Shown here one piece after another: positions 1-9,226 of a DNA stretch of 60,640 bases; the first letter of the stretch is position 1, and each line of letters begins with the position of its first letter. A program made the position numbers and the translations under genes. The stretch lies in the NCBI GenBank assembly GCA_902624765.1, contig CACNYO010000003.1, positions 1 to 60,640 of the forward strand, written 5' to 3'. The notes beneath the pieces were generated by a model, which did no database searches, was not told the origin of the DNA, and saw nothing but the letters and a program-made list of their open reading frames with translations. Source of the stretch: an uncultured SAR86 cluster bacterium. Lineage in GTDB: Bacteria > Pseudomonadota > Gammaproteobacteria > Magnimaribacterales > AG-339-G14.

Positions 1-1093
1 TGGCATATGCAACTAATGATCCTGCTCCTGACCCCCTTCCTGGACCAACAGGCACATCATTCTCTTTGGCCCAGTTAACAAAGTCTGCAACAATTAAAAA
101 GTAGCCTGAATATCCCATCTTTTGAATTACGCTTAATTCAAAATCAAGTCTTGAAAGATAATCTTCTTTAACCTCGTTACCAAAAATTTTGTGTAGGCCT
201 TCGATAGATATTTTTTTTAAGTAGTCATCTTCTGTTTCACCGTTAGGTGTTTCAAAGTCAGGTAGAATATATTTGCCTAGCTCAATTTCAAGGTTACATT
301 TTTGAGAAATCAAATAAGAATTTTCTAAAGCTTCTGGCATATCTTTAAATAATTCAAACATTTCTTCTGTTGATTTGAAGTATTGAGTTGATAAGTAATT
401 CTTTTTTCTCGTAGGATCGCTAAGAACATTTCCATTTTGAATACATACTCTTGTTTCATGAGCTTCAAATTCTTCTTCTTCCATGAATCTAACCTGATTG
501 GTTGCTACAAGGGGTATTTTTGCTTTAGCTGCCATAGTTGAAACAGTATCAATGTAATCTTCTTCCCTTTCTCTTCCTAGCCTAGAAATCTCAATGAAGA
601 AATCCTCACTAAATATTTTTTTAAAAAAATCTAATCTTGCTTCGGCTAGCTCAAAATTATTTTTTAGAATTGCATCAGCGATGTGTCCTTCCATATCACC
701 TGACAATAAAATTAATCCTTCATTGAAATCTTTAAGCCACTCCAACTTAAGGTGAGGAGTCGACCTAATTCTTCCTTCTATATGAGATTTCGAGACTAAC
801 TTTGTTAAGTTTCTGTAGCCTTTAAAATTTTTTGCATAAAGAGTTAATTTGCCAGACTCAGAATTATCGCTAATGTCTTTCACTGAATTAAAATTTACTC
901 CGCAAATTGGCTTAATGCCTTTGTCGCGCATTTCTTTATAAAATTTTACAAATCCAAACAAATTTGAATCATCTGTTATTGCAATAGATTCAAAGTTTAA
1001 ATCTTTTGCTTTGCTCGAAAGCTCATCTAATCTCACCAAGCCATCAGAGATTGAGTATTGAGAATGTATATTTAAGTGTGAAAATTTATTCAT
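1..1093 (-). CDS. dnaE: DNA polymerase III alpha subunit, N-terminal part (runs off left edge)
   Basis: Replicative DNA polymerase catalytic subunit. I translated it from the ATG at 1093; about 364 residues are present and the frame is still open at base 1. It opens with the PHP-domain signature [14 protein letters not shown], followed by [21 protein letters not shown] and VATNQVRF, and reaches the polymerase-domain motif [16 protein letters not shown] and [18 protein letters not shown] at the edge. All of these line up with the start of E. coli DnaE. The start overlaps the 3' end of rnhB by 8 bp, so the two are probably translationally coupled. It is the last visible gene of the rpsB-dnaE operon. 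The truncation comes from the window, not from decay. Confidence 0.95.
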   Translation of the reverse strand, partial: MNKFSHLNIHSQYSISDGLVRLDELSSKAKDLNFESIAITDDSNLFGFVKFYKEMRDKGIKPICGVNFNSVKDISDNSESGKLTLYAKNFKGYRNLTKLVSKSHIEGRIRSTPHLKLEWLKDFNEGLILLSGDMEGHIADAILKNNFELAEARLDFFKKIFSEDFFIEISRLGREREEDYIDTVSTMAAKAKIPLVATNQVRFMEEEEFEAHETRVCIQNGNVLSDPTRKKNYLSTQYFKSTEEMFELFKDMPEALENSYLISQKCNLEIELGKYILPDFETPNGETEDDYLKKISIEGLHKIFGNEVKEDYLSRLDFELSVIQKMGYSGYFLIVADFVNWAKENDVPVGPGRGSGAGSLVAYA

Positions 1094-1643
1094 TTAGAAA
1101 TTGCTTAATTGGCTTGAAAGATTTTCTATGAATATTTGTAATTCCATATTTCTTAATCATACTCTTATGAAGTTTGGTTGAGTAACCTTTGTGTTTGTGA
1201 AAAAAAAAGCCTTTAAATTTATTTTCTAGTTCTATCATATATTCATCTCTGTAGACTTTTGCAATTATAGAGGCGGCCATCACTTCCCTAATTTTAGTAT
1301 CAGCTTTGATTATAAATTCTACGTATTTATCATTAAAGAAATTATCGTTTCCATCAATAATTATTTTTGAGAAAGGTTTATTTACTTTACTTATTGCCCT
1401 TATCATTGAAAGCTTCGTAGCTTCTCGAATATTATATTTATCTATTTCCTCCACAGAAGATAATCCAATAGACCAATCGAGAGATAGTTCCTTAATTTGA
1501 TTAGAATATTCTATGCGCTTTCTTTCTGAAAGATCTTTGGAGTCCTTAAGCCCAGAAATTTTATTTTCTTCTAAAATAACCGCAGCTGACACAACTGGGC
1601 CGGCAATGGATCCTCTTCCAACTTCGTCCACCCCAAGAATCAT
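1086..1643 (-). CDS. rnhB: ribonuclease HII
   Basis: Removes RNA from RNA/DNA hybrids and single ribonucleotides from DNA. The 185-residue protein begins with the type-2 RNase H signature [13 protein letters not shown], giving catalytic Asp6 and Glu7. A third acidic residue is in IIIDGN (Asp97) and a fourth probably in [19 protein letters not shown] is the usual family C-terminal motif. The ATG overlaps the lpxB stop by 4 bp (ATGA), and the 3' end overlaps dnaE. The position between lpxB and dnaE is the standard gammaproteobacterial order. Length is near the E. coli 198 residues. Confidence 0.95.
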   Translation of the reverse strand: MILGVDEVGRGSIAGPVVSAAVILEENKISGLKDSKDLSERKRIEYSNQIKELSLDWSIGLSSVEEIDKYNIREATKLSMIRAISKVNKPFSKIIIDGNDNFFNDKYVEFIIKADTKIREVMAASIIAKVYRDEYMIELENKFKGFFFHKHKGYSTKLHKSMIKKYGITNIHRKSFKPIKQFLNE

Positions 1644-2755
1644 GCTAAGTCAAAAAGACAGTTGAATTTATCTTCTTGATTTACTTTCAAAGAATTATGA
1701 ATCTCATAGAATTTCATTTTTATTCGATCTAAGTTTTTGGCCTTATTTATATCAAGCAGCTCTTTTTCTATTTGATCGGTATTTACTAAACTTTGTCTCA
1801 ATTCTGGGATTAATTCCTCCTCTGCAAGAATATTTGGAAGTGAAATGTAATTTGTTTTTAAAAATTGATTTAAAAGAAAGTTATTAAAAAAATTTGTTTT
1901 GTAACAAACTACTGAAGGAACCTGATTTAAAAGGCATTCTAGAGAAGCTGTGCCAGACACACAAACTGCTAAATCAGTCGCAGCAAGAACTGAATCTGTC
2001 TTATCAATAAATATTTTGTAAATTTCTGATTTTGAATTACTTAAATTTCTCGAAATTTCGTTTTCATCTTTAAAGGGAATCACAAATTGATAATTACCCT
2101 TTTTACAAAGTGAATTAATAGTTTCAATCATCACGGGTAAATGAGCTTTAATTTCTGACTTTCTACTCCCAGGTAAAAAAGAGAGTACTTCTAAATCAGA
2201 ATCCAGGTCTAATTCATTTTTATATTTTGATTTATCAATATTTGTTGAAATACGGGATGCTTTAGGGTGACCAACATAAACTGAATTAACGCTGAAATTT
2301 TGAAGAAAACTTTTTTCAAAAGGGAACAAATTTAGAACAAGATCTAAAAAATCATTAAATTTTTTTGCTCTATTTGGTCTCCATGCCCAAACCTGAGGAC
2401 AAACATACTGTACTGTTTTGATGTTGGACTTTTTTTTTAAAATTCGTGAAATTCCTAAATTTAATGAAGGACTATCGATTCCTATAAATATATCTATGTT
2501 TTGGTCTAATAGGTGATCAATTAGTTCGTTTCTTTTTTTAAGAATTTTATTAATTTTAAATATTGGATCAATCAATCCCATTACTTGAAACACATCGTTG
2601 GATTCAAATGAGTTAAACCCTTCTTTTTGCATTTCAGAACCACCAAGACCGAAAAACTCTATAGATGAGTCTTTAGTTTTAAGATTTCTTATCAAATCTG
2701 AGCCGAGAATATCTCCAGATGATTCTGTGGCACATAATCCCACTTTAATTGTCAT
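1640..2755 (-). CDS. lpxB: lipid-A-disaccharide synthase
   Basis: Condenses UDP-2,3-diacylglucosamine with 2,3-diacylglucosamine-1-phosphate (lipid X) to form the lipid A disaccharide at the inner face of the cytoplasmic membrane (GT19 family). In its 371 residues one sees the N-terminal ESSGDILGSDLI, then QVWAWRPNRAKK, the nucleotide-binding LPGSRKSEIKAHLP, SGTASLECLLNQVP and NYISLPNILAEEELIPEL, in the same order as in E. coli LpxB. The start codon shares one base with the lpxA stop (TAATG), and the stop overlaps rnhB by 4 bp. With lpxA, fabZ and lpxD it shows that the cell makes lipid A. Confidence 0.95.
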   Translation of the reverse strand: MTIKVGLCATESSGDILGSDLIRNLKTKDSSIEFFGLGGSEMQKEGFNSFESNDVFQVMGLIDPIFKINKILKKRNELIDHLLDQNIDIFIGIDSPSLNLGISRILKKKSNIKTVQYVCPQVWAWRPNRAKKFNDFLDLVLNLFPFEKSFLQNFSVNSVYVGHPKASRISTNIDKSKYKNELDLDSDLEVLSFLPGSRKSEIKAHLPVMIETINSLCKKGNYQFVIPFKDENEISRNLSNSKSEIYKIFIDKTDSVLAATDLAVCVSGTASLECLLNQVPSVVCYKTNFFNNFLLNQFLKTNYISLPNILAEEELIPELRQSLVNTDQIEKELLDINKAKNLDRIKMKFYEIHNSLKVNQEDKFNCLFDLA

Positions 2756-3525
2756 TATCGGACAATGCCTCGATCAGAATCTTTGATTGAATCAAGAAAA
2801 AGTTTTCCTTCATCAAAATTGGAAACTTCTTTTTCAATCTTCGAAATGGCTTGATCGAGTTTAAGTTTTCTTAGATATACAAGCTTATAAAATTTTTTTA
2901 AAAGTAATGACTGATCTTTACCAAGTTCTAATCTTTGAATTCCAATTACATTAAGTCCTCTTGGTATTGCAGGATTACCACTAACTCTAACAAAGGCAGG
3001 AATATCTTTAGAAACAGCAGATCCCATAGCACAAAAACTATATGGGCCAATATTGCAAAATTGATGAACTAAAGTATAGCCTCCTAGTCTTGCTCCTTTT
3101 TCAATATTTACAACTCCTGCCAAAGCAACATTGTTAACTAAAACAATATCATCATCCAAAGTGCAGTCATGAGCTACATGAGAATAAGCCATAAAAAGAT
3201 TATTGTTTCCAATTGTTGTTAATCCTTTCTCTTGAACAGTCCCCCTATTTATAGTGACTCCCTCTCTTATTTGATTATTGTTACCAATCTTAAGGTAAGT
3301 TTCTTCATCTTCGTATTTTAAATCTTGAGGATCTCCTCCAACGCTAGCAAAAGGATATATATGATTATTTTTTCCTAGCTTTGAATTTTTATGGATGACC
3401 ACATTCGATTCAATTATAGTTCCTGAACCAATCTCAACACCTTTTCCAACAGAGGAATAGGCACCAACAGTGACATTTTTGGCTATTTTTGCAGAAGGAT
3501 CTATTATTGCAGTTTCATGAATCAT
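2755..3525 (-). CDS. lpxA: UDP-N-acetylglucosamine O-acyltransferase
   Basis: First lipid A enzyme: transfers an R-3-hydroxyacyl chain from ACP to UDP-GlcNAc. I place the start at the ATG at 3525, giving MIHETAIIDPSAKI and 256 residues; it forms an ATGA overlap with the fabZ stop. A longer reading with six extra residues from 3543 is unlikely. The left-handed beta-helix shows as repeated hexapeptides through about residue 190. The catalytic histidine is in the conserved SHVAHDCTLDDDI. The C-terminal helical part includes NVIGIQRLEL. Acyl-chain length specificity cannot be read with confidence. Confidence 0.95.
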   Translation of the reverse strand: MIHETAIIDPSAKIAKNVTVGAYSSVGKGVEIGSGTIIESNVVIHKNSKLGKNNHIYPFASVGGDPQDLKYEDEETYLKIGNNNQIREGVTINRGTVQEKGLTTIGNNNLFMAYSHVAHDCTLDDDIVLVNNVALAGVVNIEKGARLGGYTLVHQFCNIGPYSFCAMGSAVSKDIPAFVRVSGNPAIPRGLNVIGIQRLELGKDQSLLLKKFYKLVYLRKLKLDQAISKIEKEVSNFDEGKLFLDSIKDSDRGIVR

Positions 3526-3959
3526 TTCGGTCTGTCTGCACATAAAATAGTGGCAGAACAGACTAAATTCTCTTCCATTGAGGCTTTGCAGTCAAACTTC
3601 CATATACCTCGCCTATCCTGTATTTTCTTAGATTCCAGCGTCAATATGCTTGGAGGGACTACTGGGGATCTAAAGCGAACATTATCAGCTCCAACAAAAT
3701 AGTAAATTGAACCCTCTTCAGGTGTCTTATTCATAGTTACAAATCCTAAAATTCCTGAAACTTGTGCTAATGCCTCAATTATTATTACTCCCGGGAGTAT
3801 AGGGTTATCAGGAAAATGGCCTTTAAAATAAAACTCTTCTGCTTTAACTTCTTTAAAACCCTTTATGTATTCATCTTTAATTATTTCAGTCACGCCATCA
3901 ACAAACAAAAAAGGTTCTCTGTGAGGAAGGTATTTCTTTATTTCTTGCTTTTCAATCAT
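3522..3959 (-). CDS. fabZ: 3-hydroxyacyl-[ACP] dehydratase FabZ
   Basis: Hotdog-fold dehydratase of the fatty-acid elongation cycle; it competes with LpxA and LpxD for 3-hydroxyacyl-ACP. The 145 residues contain the active-site helix motif GHFPDNPILPGVIIIEALAQ, with catalytic His48 and Glu62, and the N-terminal LPHREPFLFVD typical of FabZ rather than FabA. It overlaps lpxD (4 bp, ATGA) upstream and lpxA downstream. The separate fabA at 27115 means the cell has both dehydratases, so FabZ is probably the general one and FabA the isomerising one. Confidence 0.95.
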   Translation of the reverse strand: MIEKQEIKKYLPHREPFLFVDGVTEIIKDEYIKGFKEVKAEEFYFKGHFPDNPILPGVIIIEALAQVSGILGFVTMNKTPEEGSIYYFVGADNVRFRSPVVPPSILTLESKKIQDRRGIWKFDCKASMEENLVCSATILCADRPK

Positions 3960-4900
3960 TTATCTTTTTTTGATATCTGTTTATAAGATGCTGAAGCTTT
4001 CAACCAATCTTTCCTTGGCATCAATGGAGCTGAACCTGAATACTTGCCTGATTTTTTGATTGACTTCGAAATAAATGAGACTGGAGATACTATAACTTGA
4101 TCTGTAATAACTAAATTATCTGCAATTCCACAAAGTCCGCCTATCATACAGTTTTCTCCAATTATTGTGCTTCCTCCAATAGTTGCGTTTGCACCCATTA
4201 TTGTAGATTTTCCAATTCTACAATTATGTGCAATGTGCACTTGATCATCTAATTTCACATTTTCTTCAATTATTGTGTCATCAAGAACTCCTCTATCGAT
4301 AGTGCAATTGGATCCTATCTCGACGTCATTTCTTATTATCACTTTTCCTAAGTGATTTATTTTTTTCCATTGATCATTTTCGTCTTTAGCAAACCCAAGT
4401 CCATCCGAACCAATGACCGTACCAGAGTGGATAATACAATTTTTCCCAATTGATACATTTGAAAGTACAGTTACATTGGGGAATAAAATGGAACCTTTTC
4501 CAATCACGACATTTTTTTCTATCACGCACCCAGGGCCTACACGAACATCATCAGGTAATCTTGATTCTTTACTAATAAATGCGTCTGGGGAAAGACCTTT
4601 TTTTTCAGATATGAAAGTTGATTCAGCAAATAAATCAGTAGCTTTTGCATAAGCAAGATGAACGTTATCTATTATTAATTTATTTCCTTTAAAGTATTTT
4701 GAGTTTGTTTTATCAGTAATAACAGCACCTGCATTGGTTTTTGAAAGTTCTTCTTTGAACTTATTACTGTAAAAAAATGAAATATCTTTATTAGATGCTG
4801 AAGATAGAGATTTCATAGATGATATTTCAATATCATCTCCATCTAATGAAGCACCGATATATTTTGCTATGTAACTAAGCTTATATGGCTTTGAAGACAA
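3956..4900 (-). CDS. lpxD: UDP-3-O-acylglucosamine N-acyltransferase
   Basis: Third lipid A step: adds the N-linked 3-hydroxyacyl chain to UDP-3-O-acyl-glucosamine. The 314-residue protein has the uridine-binding N-terminal domain (about residues 1-100), then hexapeptide repeats of a left-handed beta-helix (about 105-275) with the catalytic-histidine motif HIAHNCRIG, and a C-terminal tail. Translation appears to start at TTG (4900): no ATG lies at the position where the family N-terminus aligns, and the skp stop is only 9 bp upstream. The weak start may reduce LpxD relative to its neighbours. Confidence 0.93.
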   Translation of the reverse strand: MSSKPYKLSYIAKYIGASLDGDDIEISSMKSLSSASNKDISFFYSNKFKEELSKTNAGAVITDKTNSKYFKGNKLIIDNVHLAYAKATDLFAESTFISEKKGLSPDAFISKESRLPDDVRVGPGCVIEKNVVIGKGSILFPNVTVLSNVSIGKNCIIHSGTVIGSDGLGFAKDENDQWKKINHLGKVIIRNDVEIGSNCTIDRGVLDDTIIEENVKLDDQVHIAHNCRIGKSTIMGANATIGGSTIIGENCMIGGLCGIADNLVITDQVIVSPVSFISKSIKKSGKYSGSAPLMPRKDWLKASASYKQISKKDK

Positions 4901-4909
4901 AATTTAATC

Positions 4910-5440
4910 TTATTCTTCGCTTTCTTGATTTATAAGCTCAATCACTTCAGGTGTAATGTTAATGAGTGGATTGGTACCCTCAAATGCTGCCAAAGCCTCT
5001 CTTCTGAATAGAAGCTTTATTTTTTTGGCAATAATGAGCTCATTAACAACTTTTTGAACTGTTTCTGCTTGATCGGCTTGTAATTTTTGACCTAATTCTT
5101 GCTCCAATGCTCCCCTCTTTTGAGCTAAAAACTGCAAATCTTGAGTTAAAGATTGAATCTTTTTATAAAGATCAGCTTTTTCAGATTCTGACATTGTAGG
5201 CCCATCTTTTTCAAGCTTATCTGCAGCATCCTTTCTTTCTCCATCTTTTAAGGCAATGTCATCCGAGATTTCTTTGTATTCATCAGACTCTTGAAGCTCC
5301 TCAAACGCCTGTCTTGCTGCATCAGTTCCAAAAAAGATTGCTTGATAGTCAATAACAGCCATTCCATCGGTATTCGCTAGTAAAGAGCTACCAAAAAAAA
5401 GTTGGGAAACTAAAATTAAAGCGGAAGTAATTTTTTTCAT
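4910..5440 (-). CDS. skp: periplasmic chaperone Skp/OmpH family
   Basis: Likely periplasmic holdase for unfolded outer-membrane proteins, placed beside bamA as in other gammaproteobacteria. The 176 residues begin with a signal peptide (MKKITSALILVSQLFFGSSL, cleavage probably near LLA-N). The body contains the OmpH-type opening MAVIDYQAIFFGTDAARQAFEEL and a long coiled-coil segment (about residues 45-130). It is clearly rich in Asp/Glu compared with the basic E. coli Skp, so its client binding may differ. The 77-bp gap upstream, to bamA, is the largest in this operon and may hold its own promoter. Confidence 0.85.
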   Translation of the reverse strand: MKKITSALILVSQLFFGSSLLANTDGMAVIDYQAIFFGTDAARQAFEELQESDEYKEISDDIALKDGERKDAADKLEKDGPTMSESEKADLYKKIQSLTQDLQFLAQKRGALEQELGQKLQADQAETVQKVVNELIIAKKIKLLFRREALAAFEGTNPLINITPEVIELINQESEE

Positions 5441-5517
5441 AATATGCCTTATATATTAATTTTATAAATTTGTCGGCAAGTTTACATGATTGCAGGGTAA
5501 ATTATCCAATAAATATT
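5441..5517 (-). promoter_or_regulatory. bamA-skp intergenic region with a possible skp promoter
   Basis: This 77-bp spacer is the only sizeable gap between rpsB and dnaE. Read on the minus strand it contains TTGCCG followed 17 bp later by ATATAT, an acceptable but weak sigma70-like pair near the skp start. No terminator is visible. An internal promoter for skp-lpxD-fabZ-lpxA-lpxB-rnhB-dnaE is inference only. Confidence 0.3.
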
Positions 5518-7893
5518 TTAGAATTGCGTACCAATTTCAAATTGAAATTGCTCTATTTCTTCAAGAGGATCCCTATTAAATACTTGAGAAATTGCAAATG
5601 ACAAAGGACCTAGTTGTGTAATCCAAGTCACAGCTAAACCAACAGAATATCTTAGATTTTTCGTATCGAATTTAAAGCAATTTCTTTCGTATGCTTTGCA
5701 ACCATCGCTAAATACATTTCCGTAATCGAAGAAAACAGAGCTTCTCACAGATCGATTATCCTGACTGATAGGTAATGGGAATATCCAGTCTACTCCACCT
5801 TCTAGAGAATATTGTCCACCTATAGGTCTTCTTTCATAAAAGTAATAAGGATTTGGGATTGGGTTCCCGTCTGAATCAGTTACGATTTGACCATTAGAAT
5901 CTATGACATATTCACTGGCTTCCGACCTTGGCCCTAGCGTATTTGCTCTAAATCCACGGACCGAGTTCATTCCACCGGCATAGAAATGTTCAAAAAATGG
6001 TGGCGTAGAGGTATCTCCGTATGCTGCAAGAATTCCAATCTGATTCCTGAAAGAAAAGACCCAATCATTCCCCATGGGAGCATAGTATTTCATTCTATAA
6101 ATTAGTTTTCCGTAGTTTAAGCTGCTGCCTGGAAGTGAGGTTTGAATGCTTACGGCATGAGATTGACCTGCTGTTGGAAAAATACCTCTGTTTAAAGTAA
6201 CTCTAGACCATGTTGTAGTTAATTTATAAGTTTCAAATGTATCTCCTTCCTGATTGACAAAGTCATTCAATTGCAGAGAAGAAAAATTACCTGCATCTAG
6301 CTTAGTGTTATCGTAGGATATGTTAAGGTTTAATCTTTCAATTTCACTTATTGGGAAGCCAAATTGAGCTCCTAAACCATAAGAGTCTGTCGAGTAAGAA
6401 GCAAGATTATAAGAACCAAAGTCCGATGATCTGTAAAAGGCGTTGTATCCAAGGCTTACTGCATCTATGGTGTAATAAGGATCAAAAAAATTAAAGTTAT
6501 AACTTGTTTGCCAAGCATTTTTATTTATTCCGATCACCAATCTGTTGCCTGTGCCAAAAGCATTATTCTCTGAGTAATTTGCACCTAAAGTTAGTCCCCA
6601 TGCTCCATACCCGATTGACCCTCCAATTGAACCAGAGAATTCTTCCTCTACGGTATATTCAATGTCGACTTGATCACTGATACCCGGCACCGGCTTAGTT
6701 TCAACCTCGACTTGTTTAAAAAATCCAAGTCTCTCTAGTCGAAGTTTTGAATTTTCAATTAGTGCATTGGAAGCCCATGCTCCCTCCATTTGTCGCATCT
6801 CTCTCCTAAGAACAACATCATAAGTCCTTTCGTTTCCAATAAATTCAATCCTTCTTACATACGTTCTTTGGCCTGGCTCAACAAAAAAAGTAAGGTTTAC
6901 CGCTTCTTCATCCTCTAATATCTCAGGTACACCGGATACTTCTGCAAAAGCATACCCTTCGTTCCCAAGTGTATTCGTAATAAATTCCTCAGATGCCGTT
7001 ACTAGCTCTTGTGAGAATACTGTATCTGGCTTTACGAAAATTAAGTTTCTTAGATTATCTTTTGATAAAGGGAGATCGCCTGCTAATTTAGTCTCTTTAA
7101 CTTTATAGACTCCTCCTTCTCTAACCCCAATAGTTATAAAGACCGATTTTTTATCTGGAGATACGCTAACAACTCTAGAGTCAATTGAGAATTTTACGTA
7201 CCCTCGATTCTTATAAAAGGATTCAAGTGATTCAAGGTCTCCTCTCAACTTTTCTTGGGCATATTTATTGTCATTTGTGATAAAAGATAGCCAATTACCT
7301 TTGCTCAGCTCAAAATCTCTCAAAAGTTCTTCGTCCGTAAAAGTATTATTGCCGACAATATTTATGTCTTTAATTTGGGCGACTTCACCTTCATCGACTT
7401 CGATTAAGATCGCGACTCTATTTCTCGGTAAATTATTACTTTCTACCTTAACCTCTGCACCGTATCTGCCCTGAGCAACATATTGTCTTTCTAGTTCAAC
7501 ACTTAACCCTTCTACAATTGATCTTCTATAAAGTTGACCTTCATAAAGATCAGAGTTTCTAAGTCCTTCAAGTAATGCTTCTGTCTTAATTGCCTTGTTA
7601 CCTTGAATATCTATAGATGCAATGGAGGGCCTTTCAACTAAGTTAATTAATAAGGCACCTCCATCCCTTCCAATTTCTATATCATCAAATTTACCAGTAT
7701 TAAAAATTGACTTAGCAATGAGTTGAATTTCTCTTTGATCTATTTCGTCACCTACAGATACTGGCATTGAGGCAAATACTGATCCTGCCGAAACTCTTTG
7801 AAGGCCAGTAACTCTTATGTCTTCTATCACCCAAGAATCTGCAAAAATATTAATAGAATATAAAAATAAGAAAAGGGATAATAATCTTCTCAT
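5518..7893 (-). CDS. bamA: outer membrane protein assembly factor BamA
   Basis: Central Omp85 beta-barrel of the BAM machine, which folds and inserts outer-membrane proteins. Start chosen at ATG 7893, which shares bases with the rseP stop (TGATG); a TTG one codon earlier is less likely. The 791 residues comprise a signal peptide (RRLLSLFLFLYSINIFA), five POTRA domains to about residue 420 (WVIEDIRVTGLQRV begins POTRA1), and a 16-strand barrel. The lid-loop motif SVRGFRANTLGPRS is present, and the C-terminus FEIGTQF ends in the aromatic expected of a barrel. Its lipoprotein partner BamE is encoded at 19655. Confidence 0.96.
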   Translation of the reverse strand: MRRLLSLFLFLYSINIFADSWVIEDIRVTGLQRVSAGSVFASMPVSVGDEIDQREIQLIAKSIFNTGKFDDIEIGRDGGALLINLVERPSIASIDIQGNKAIKTEALLEGLRNSDLYEGQLYRRSIVEGLSVELERQYVAQGRYGAEVKVESNNLPRNRVAILIEVDEGEVAQIKDINIVGNNTFTDEELLRDFELSKGNWLSFITNDNKYAQEKLRGDLESLESFYKNRGYVKFSIDSRVVSVSPDKKSVFITIGVREGGVYKVKETKLAGDLPLSKDNLRNLIFVKPDTVFSQELVTASEEFITNTLGNEGYAFAEVSGVPEILEDEEAVNLTFFVEPGQRTYVRRIEFIGNERTYDVVLRREMRQMEGAWASNALIENSKLRLERLGFFKQVEVETKPVPGISDQVDIEYTVEEEFSGSIGGSIGYGAWGLTLGANYSENNAFGTGNRLVIGINKNAWQTSYNFNFFDPYYTIDAVSLGYNAFYRSSDFGSYNLASYSTDSYGLGAQFGFPISEIERLNLNISYDNTKLDAGNFSSLQLNDFVNQEGDTFETYKLTTTWSRVTLNRGIFPTAGQSHAVSIQTSLPGSSLNYGKLIYRMKYYAPMGNDWVFSFRNQIGILAAYGDTSTPPFFEHFYAGGMNSVRGFRANTLGPRSEASEYVIDSNGQIVTDSDGNPIPNPYYFYERRPIGGQYSLEGGVDWIFPLPISQDNRSVRSSVFFDYGNVFSDGCKAYERNCFKFDTKNLRYSVGLAVTWITQLGPLSFAISQVFNRDPLEEIEQFQFEIGTQF

Positions 7894-9224
7894 CAAAAAA
7901 TCCTAGAAAGGTCATTAAAAAATGTAAAGATCATCAGGCATACAATAAATGCAATGCCTAGCCTATATGTTATGCCTACAAAATTTTCAGAAAGCGGTGA
8001 GCCTTTTATTTTTTCTAAAGTCATCATTACAACTTGGCCACCATCTAGGACGGGAATAGGCAATAGATTAATAATACCCAATCCGATACTAATTAAAGCC
8101 ATCAACATTAAGAAAGAAAAGAGACCGCCATATTTAATTGAATCTCCAGCATACTGGCCAATCATAACCGGCCCACCTAGATTTCGTGGCGAAATCAAGC
8201 CTTGGACCATCTTTTTTAAAAAAATTAATGATTCTGCAGATTTGGAATAGGTATCTTTTAAGGCTTTTACCGAGCCTTCAACAAGACCGTACCTTTTTTT
8301 TATTATCGAAGAAGGAAGAATCTTCAAATTTGCTGCAATTCCAATTAACCATGTAGCTTCAGGAGATTCTTTATATTCAGGCTGAATAACGTAATCGAAG
8401 TTGGAGTTATTTCTTGAAATGCTTACCAATATTTCTTTTCCTTCAGATGAATTGATAAAAAATTTAAGATCTTCCCAAGATTTTATTTCATTGAAATCAA
8501 TAGCATTAATTCTATCCCCTATCATCAATCCAGAATTTGCAGCTGGCCCATTCTCTGTCATTTGGGCTATGATTATCTCTGCAGGTAAATACATTCCTAA
8601 ATCCCTCATTAAATCATTTGGCTCCTGCCCTTTAAGCCAATCAGAAATATATATCTGATGCGATGAAGTAGTGCCTTGAAAATCTTCCGTTTCAATATTA
8701 ATGATGCCTGTTTCCCCTAGCCTTCTTAATAAAGCAGATTGAACCTCCATTCTGGTTTCAACAAAGGATTCATCAATGCGGATTAGCTTGGTTCCTGACT
8801 CTATTCCAGCGTTATAAGCAGGACTATCCTTTTTTACCTGTCCAATATCAGAAGATATTTCTTGAATTCCATAGAGGTTTAAACCAACAAAAATTATAAA
8901 AGCCAAAATAAAATTAGCCATAGGACCAGCAAGAACTATGAATAATCTTTGATAATATGATTTTGATTGAAAGGAATCTTTTTCTGAGGAGTTTTCACCC
9001 TCTCCTAGCATTTGAACGAATCCTCCAATGGGTAAAATTCTTATATTGTAATTTGTCTGATATTTGTCCTGTTTTTGGAAGATCGATGGTCCCATACCCA
9101 CTGAGAAATCTAAAACTTTTACCCTACAAACTCTTGCAGCAAAAAAGTGGCCTGATTCATGAATGATTGTTATCACCGAAATCAGTACAACAAAGGCTAT
9201 TAAGTATGTTAAAACAGCTGTCAT
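7893..9224 (-). CDS. rseP: site-2 protease RseP
   Basis: Inner-membrane zinc metalloprotease that makes the second cut of anti-sigma-E factor RseA in the envelope stress response and clears signal-peptide remnants. Length is 443, near the E. coli 450. The first transmembrane segment carries the HEXXH site (HESGH: His22, Glu23, His26). Two PDZ domains follow in the periplasmic part (one near DIGQVKKDSPAYNAGI, the other near MTENGPAANSGLMIGD). The third zinc ligand lies in LLPIPVLDGGQVV near the C-terminal membrane segments. Its neighbour bamA is a classic sigma-E target; no rseA or rpoE is in this window. Confidence 0.95.
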   Translation of the reverse strand: MTAVLTYLIAFVVLISVITIIHESGHFFAARVCRVKVLDFSVGMGPSIFQKQDKYQTNYNIRILPIGGFVQMLGEGENSSEKDSFQSKSYYQRLFIVLAGPMANFILAFIIFVGLNLYGIQEISSDIGQVKKDSPAYNAGIESGTKLIRIDESFVETRMEVQSALLRRLGETGIINIETEDFQGTTSSHQIYISDWLKGQEPNDLMRDLGMYLPAEIIIAQMTENGPAANSGLMIGDRINAIDFNEIKSWEDLKFFINSSEGKEILVSISRNNSNFDYVIQPEYKESPEATWLIGIAANLKILPSSIIKKRYGLVEGSVKALKDTYSKSAESLIFLKKMVQGLISPRNLGGPVMIGQYAGDSIKYGGLFSFLMLMALISIGLGIINLLPIPVLDGGQVVMMTLEKIKGSPLSENFVGITYRLGIAFIVCLMIFTFFNDLSRIF

Positions 9225-9226
9225 AA

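Noticed and set aside
1..1093. Apparent gene-free kilobase at the left edge
   Set aside because: It holds the 5' part of dnaE, which has no stop within the window.
3526..3543. Six-residue N-terminal extension of LpxA
   Set aside because: The ATG at 3525 matches the family N-terminus and forms an ATGA overlap with fabZ.
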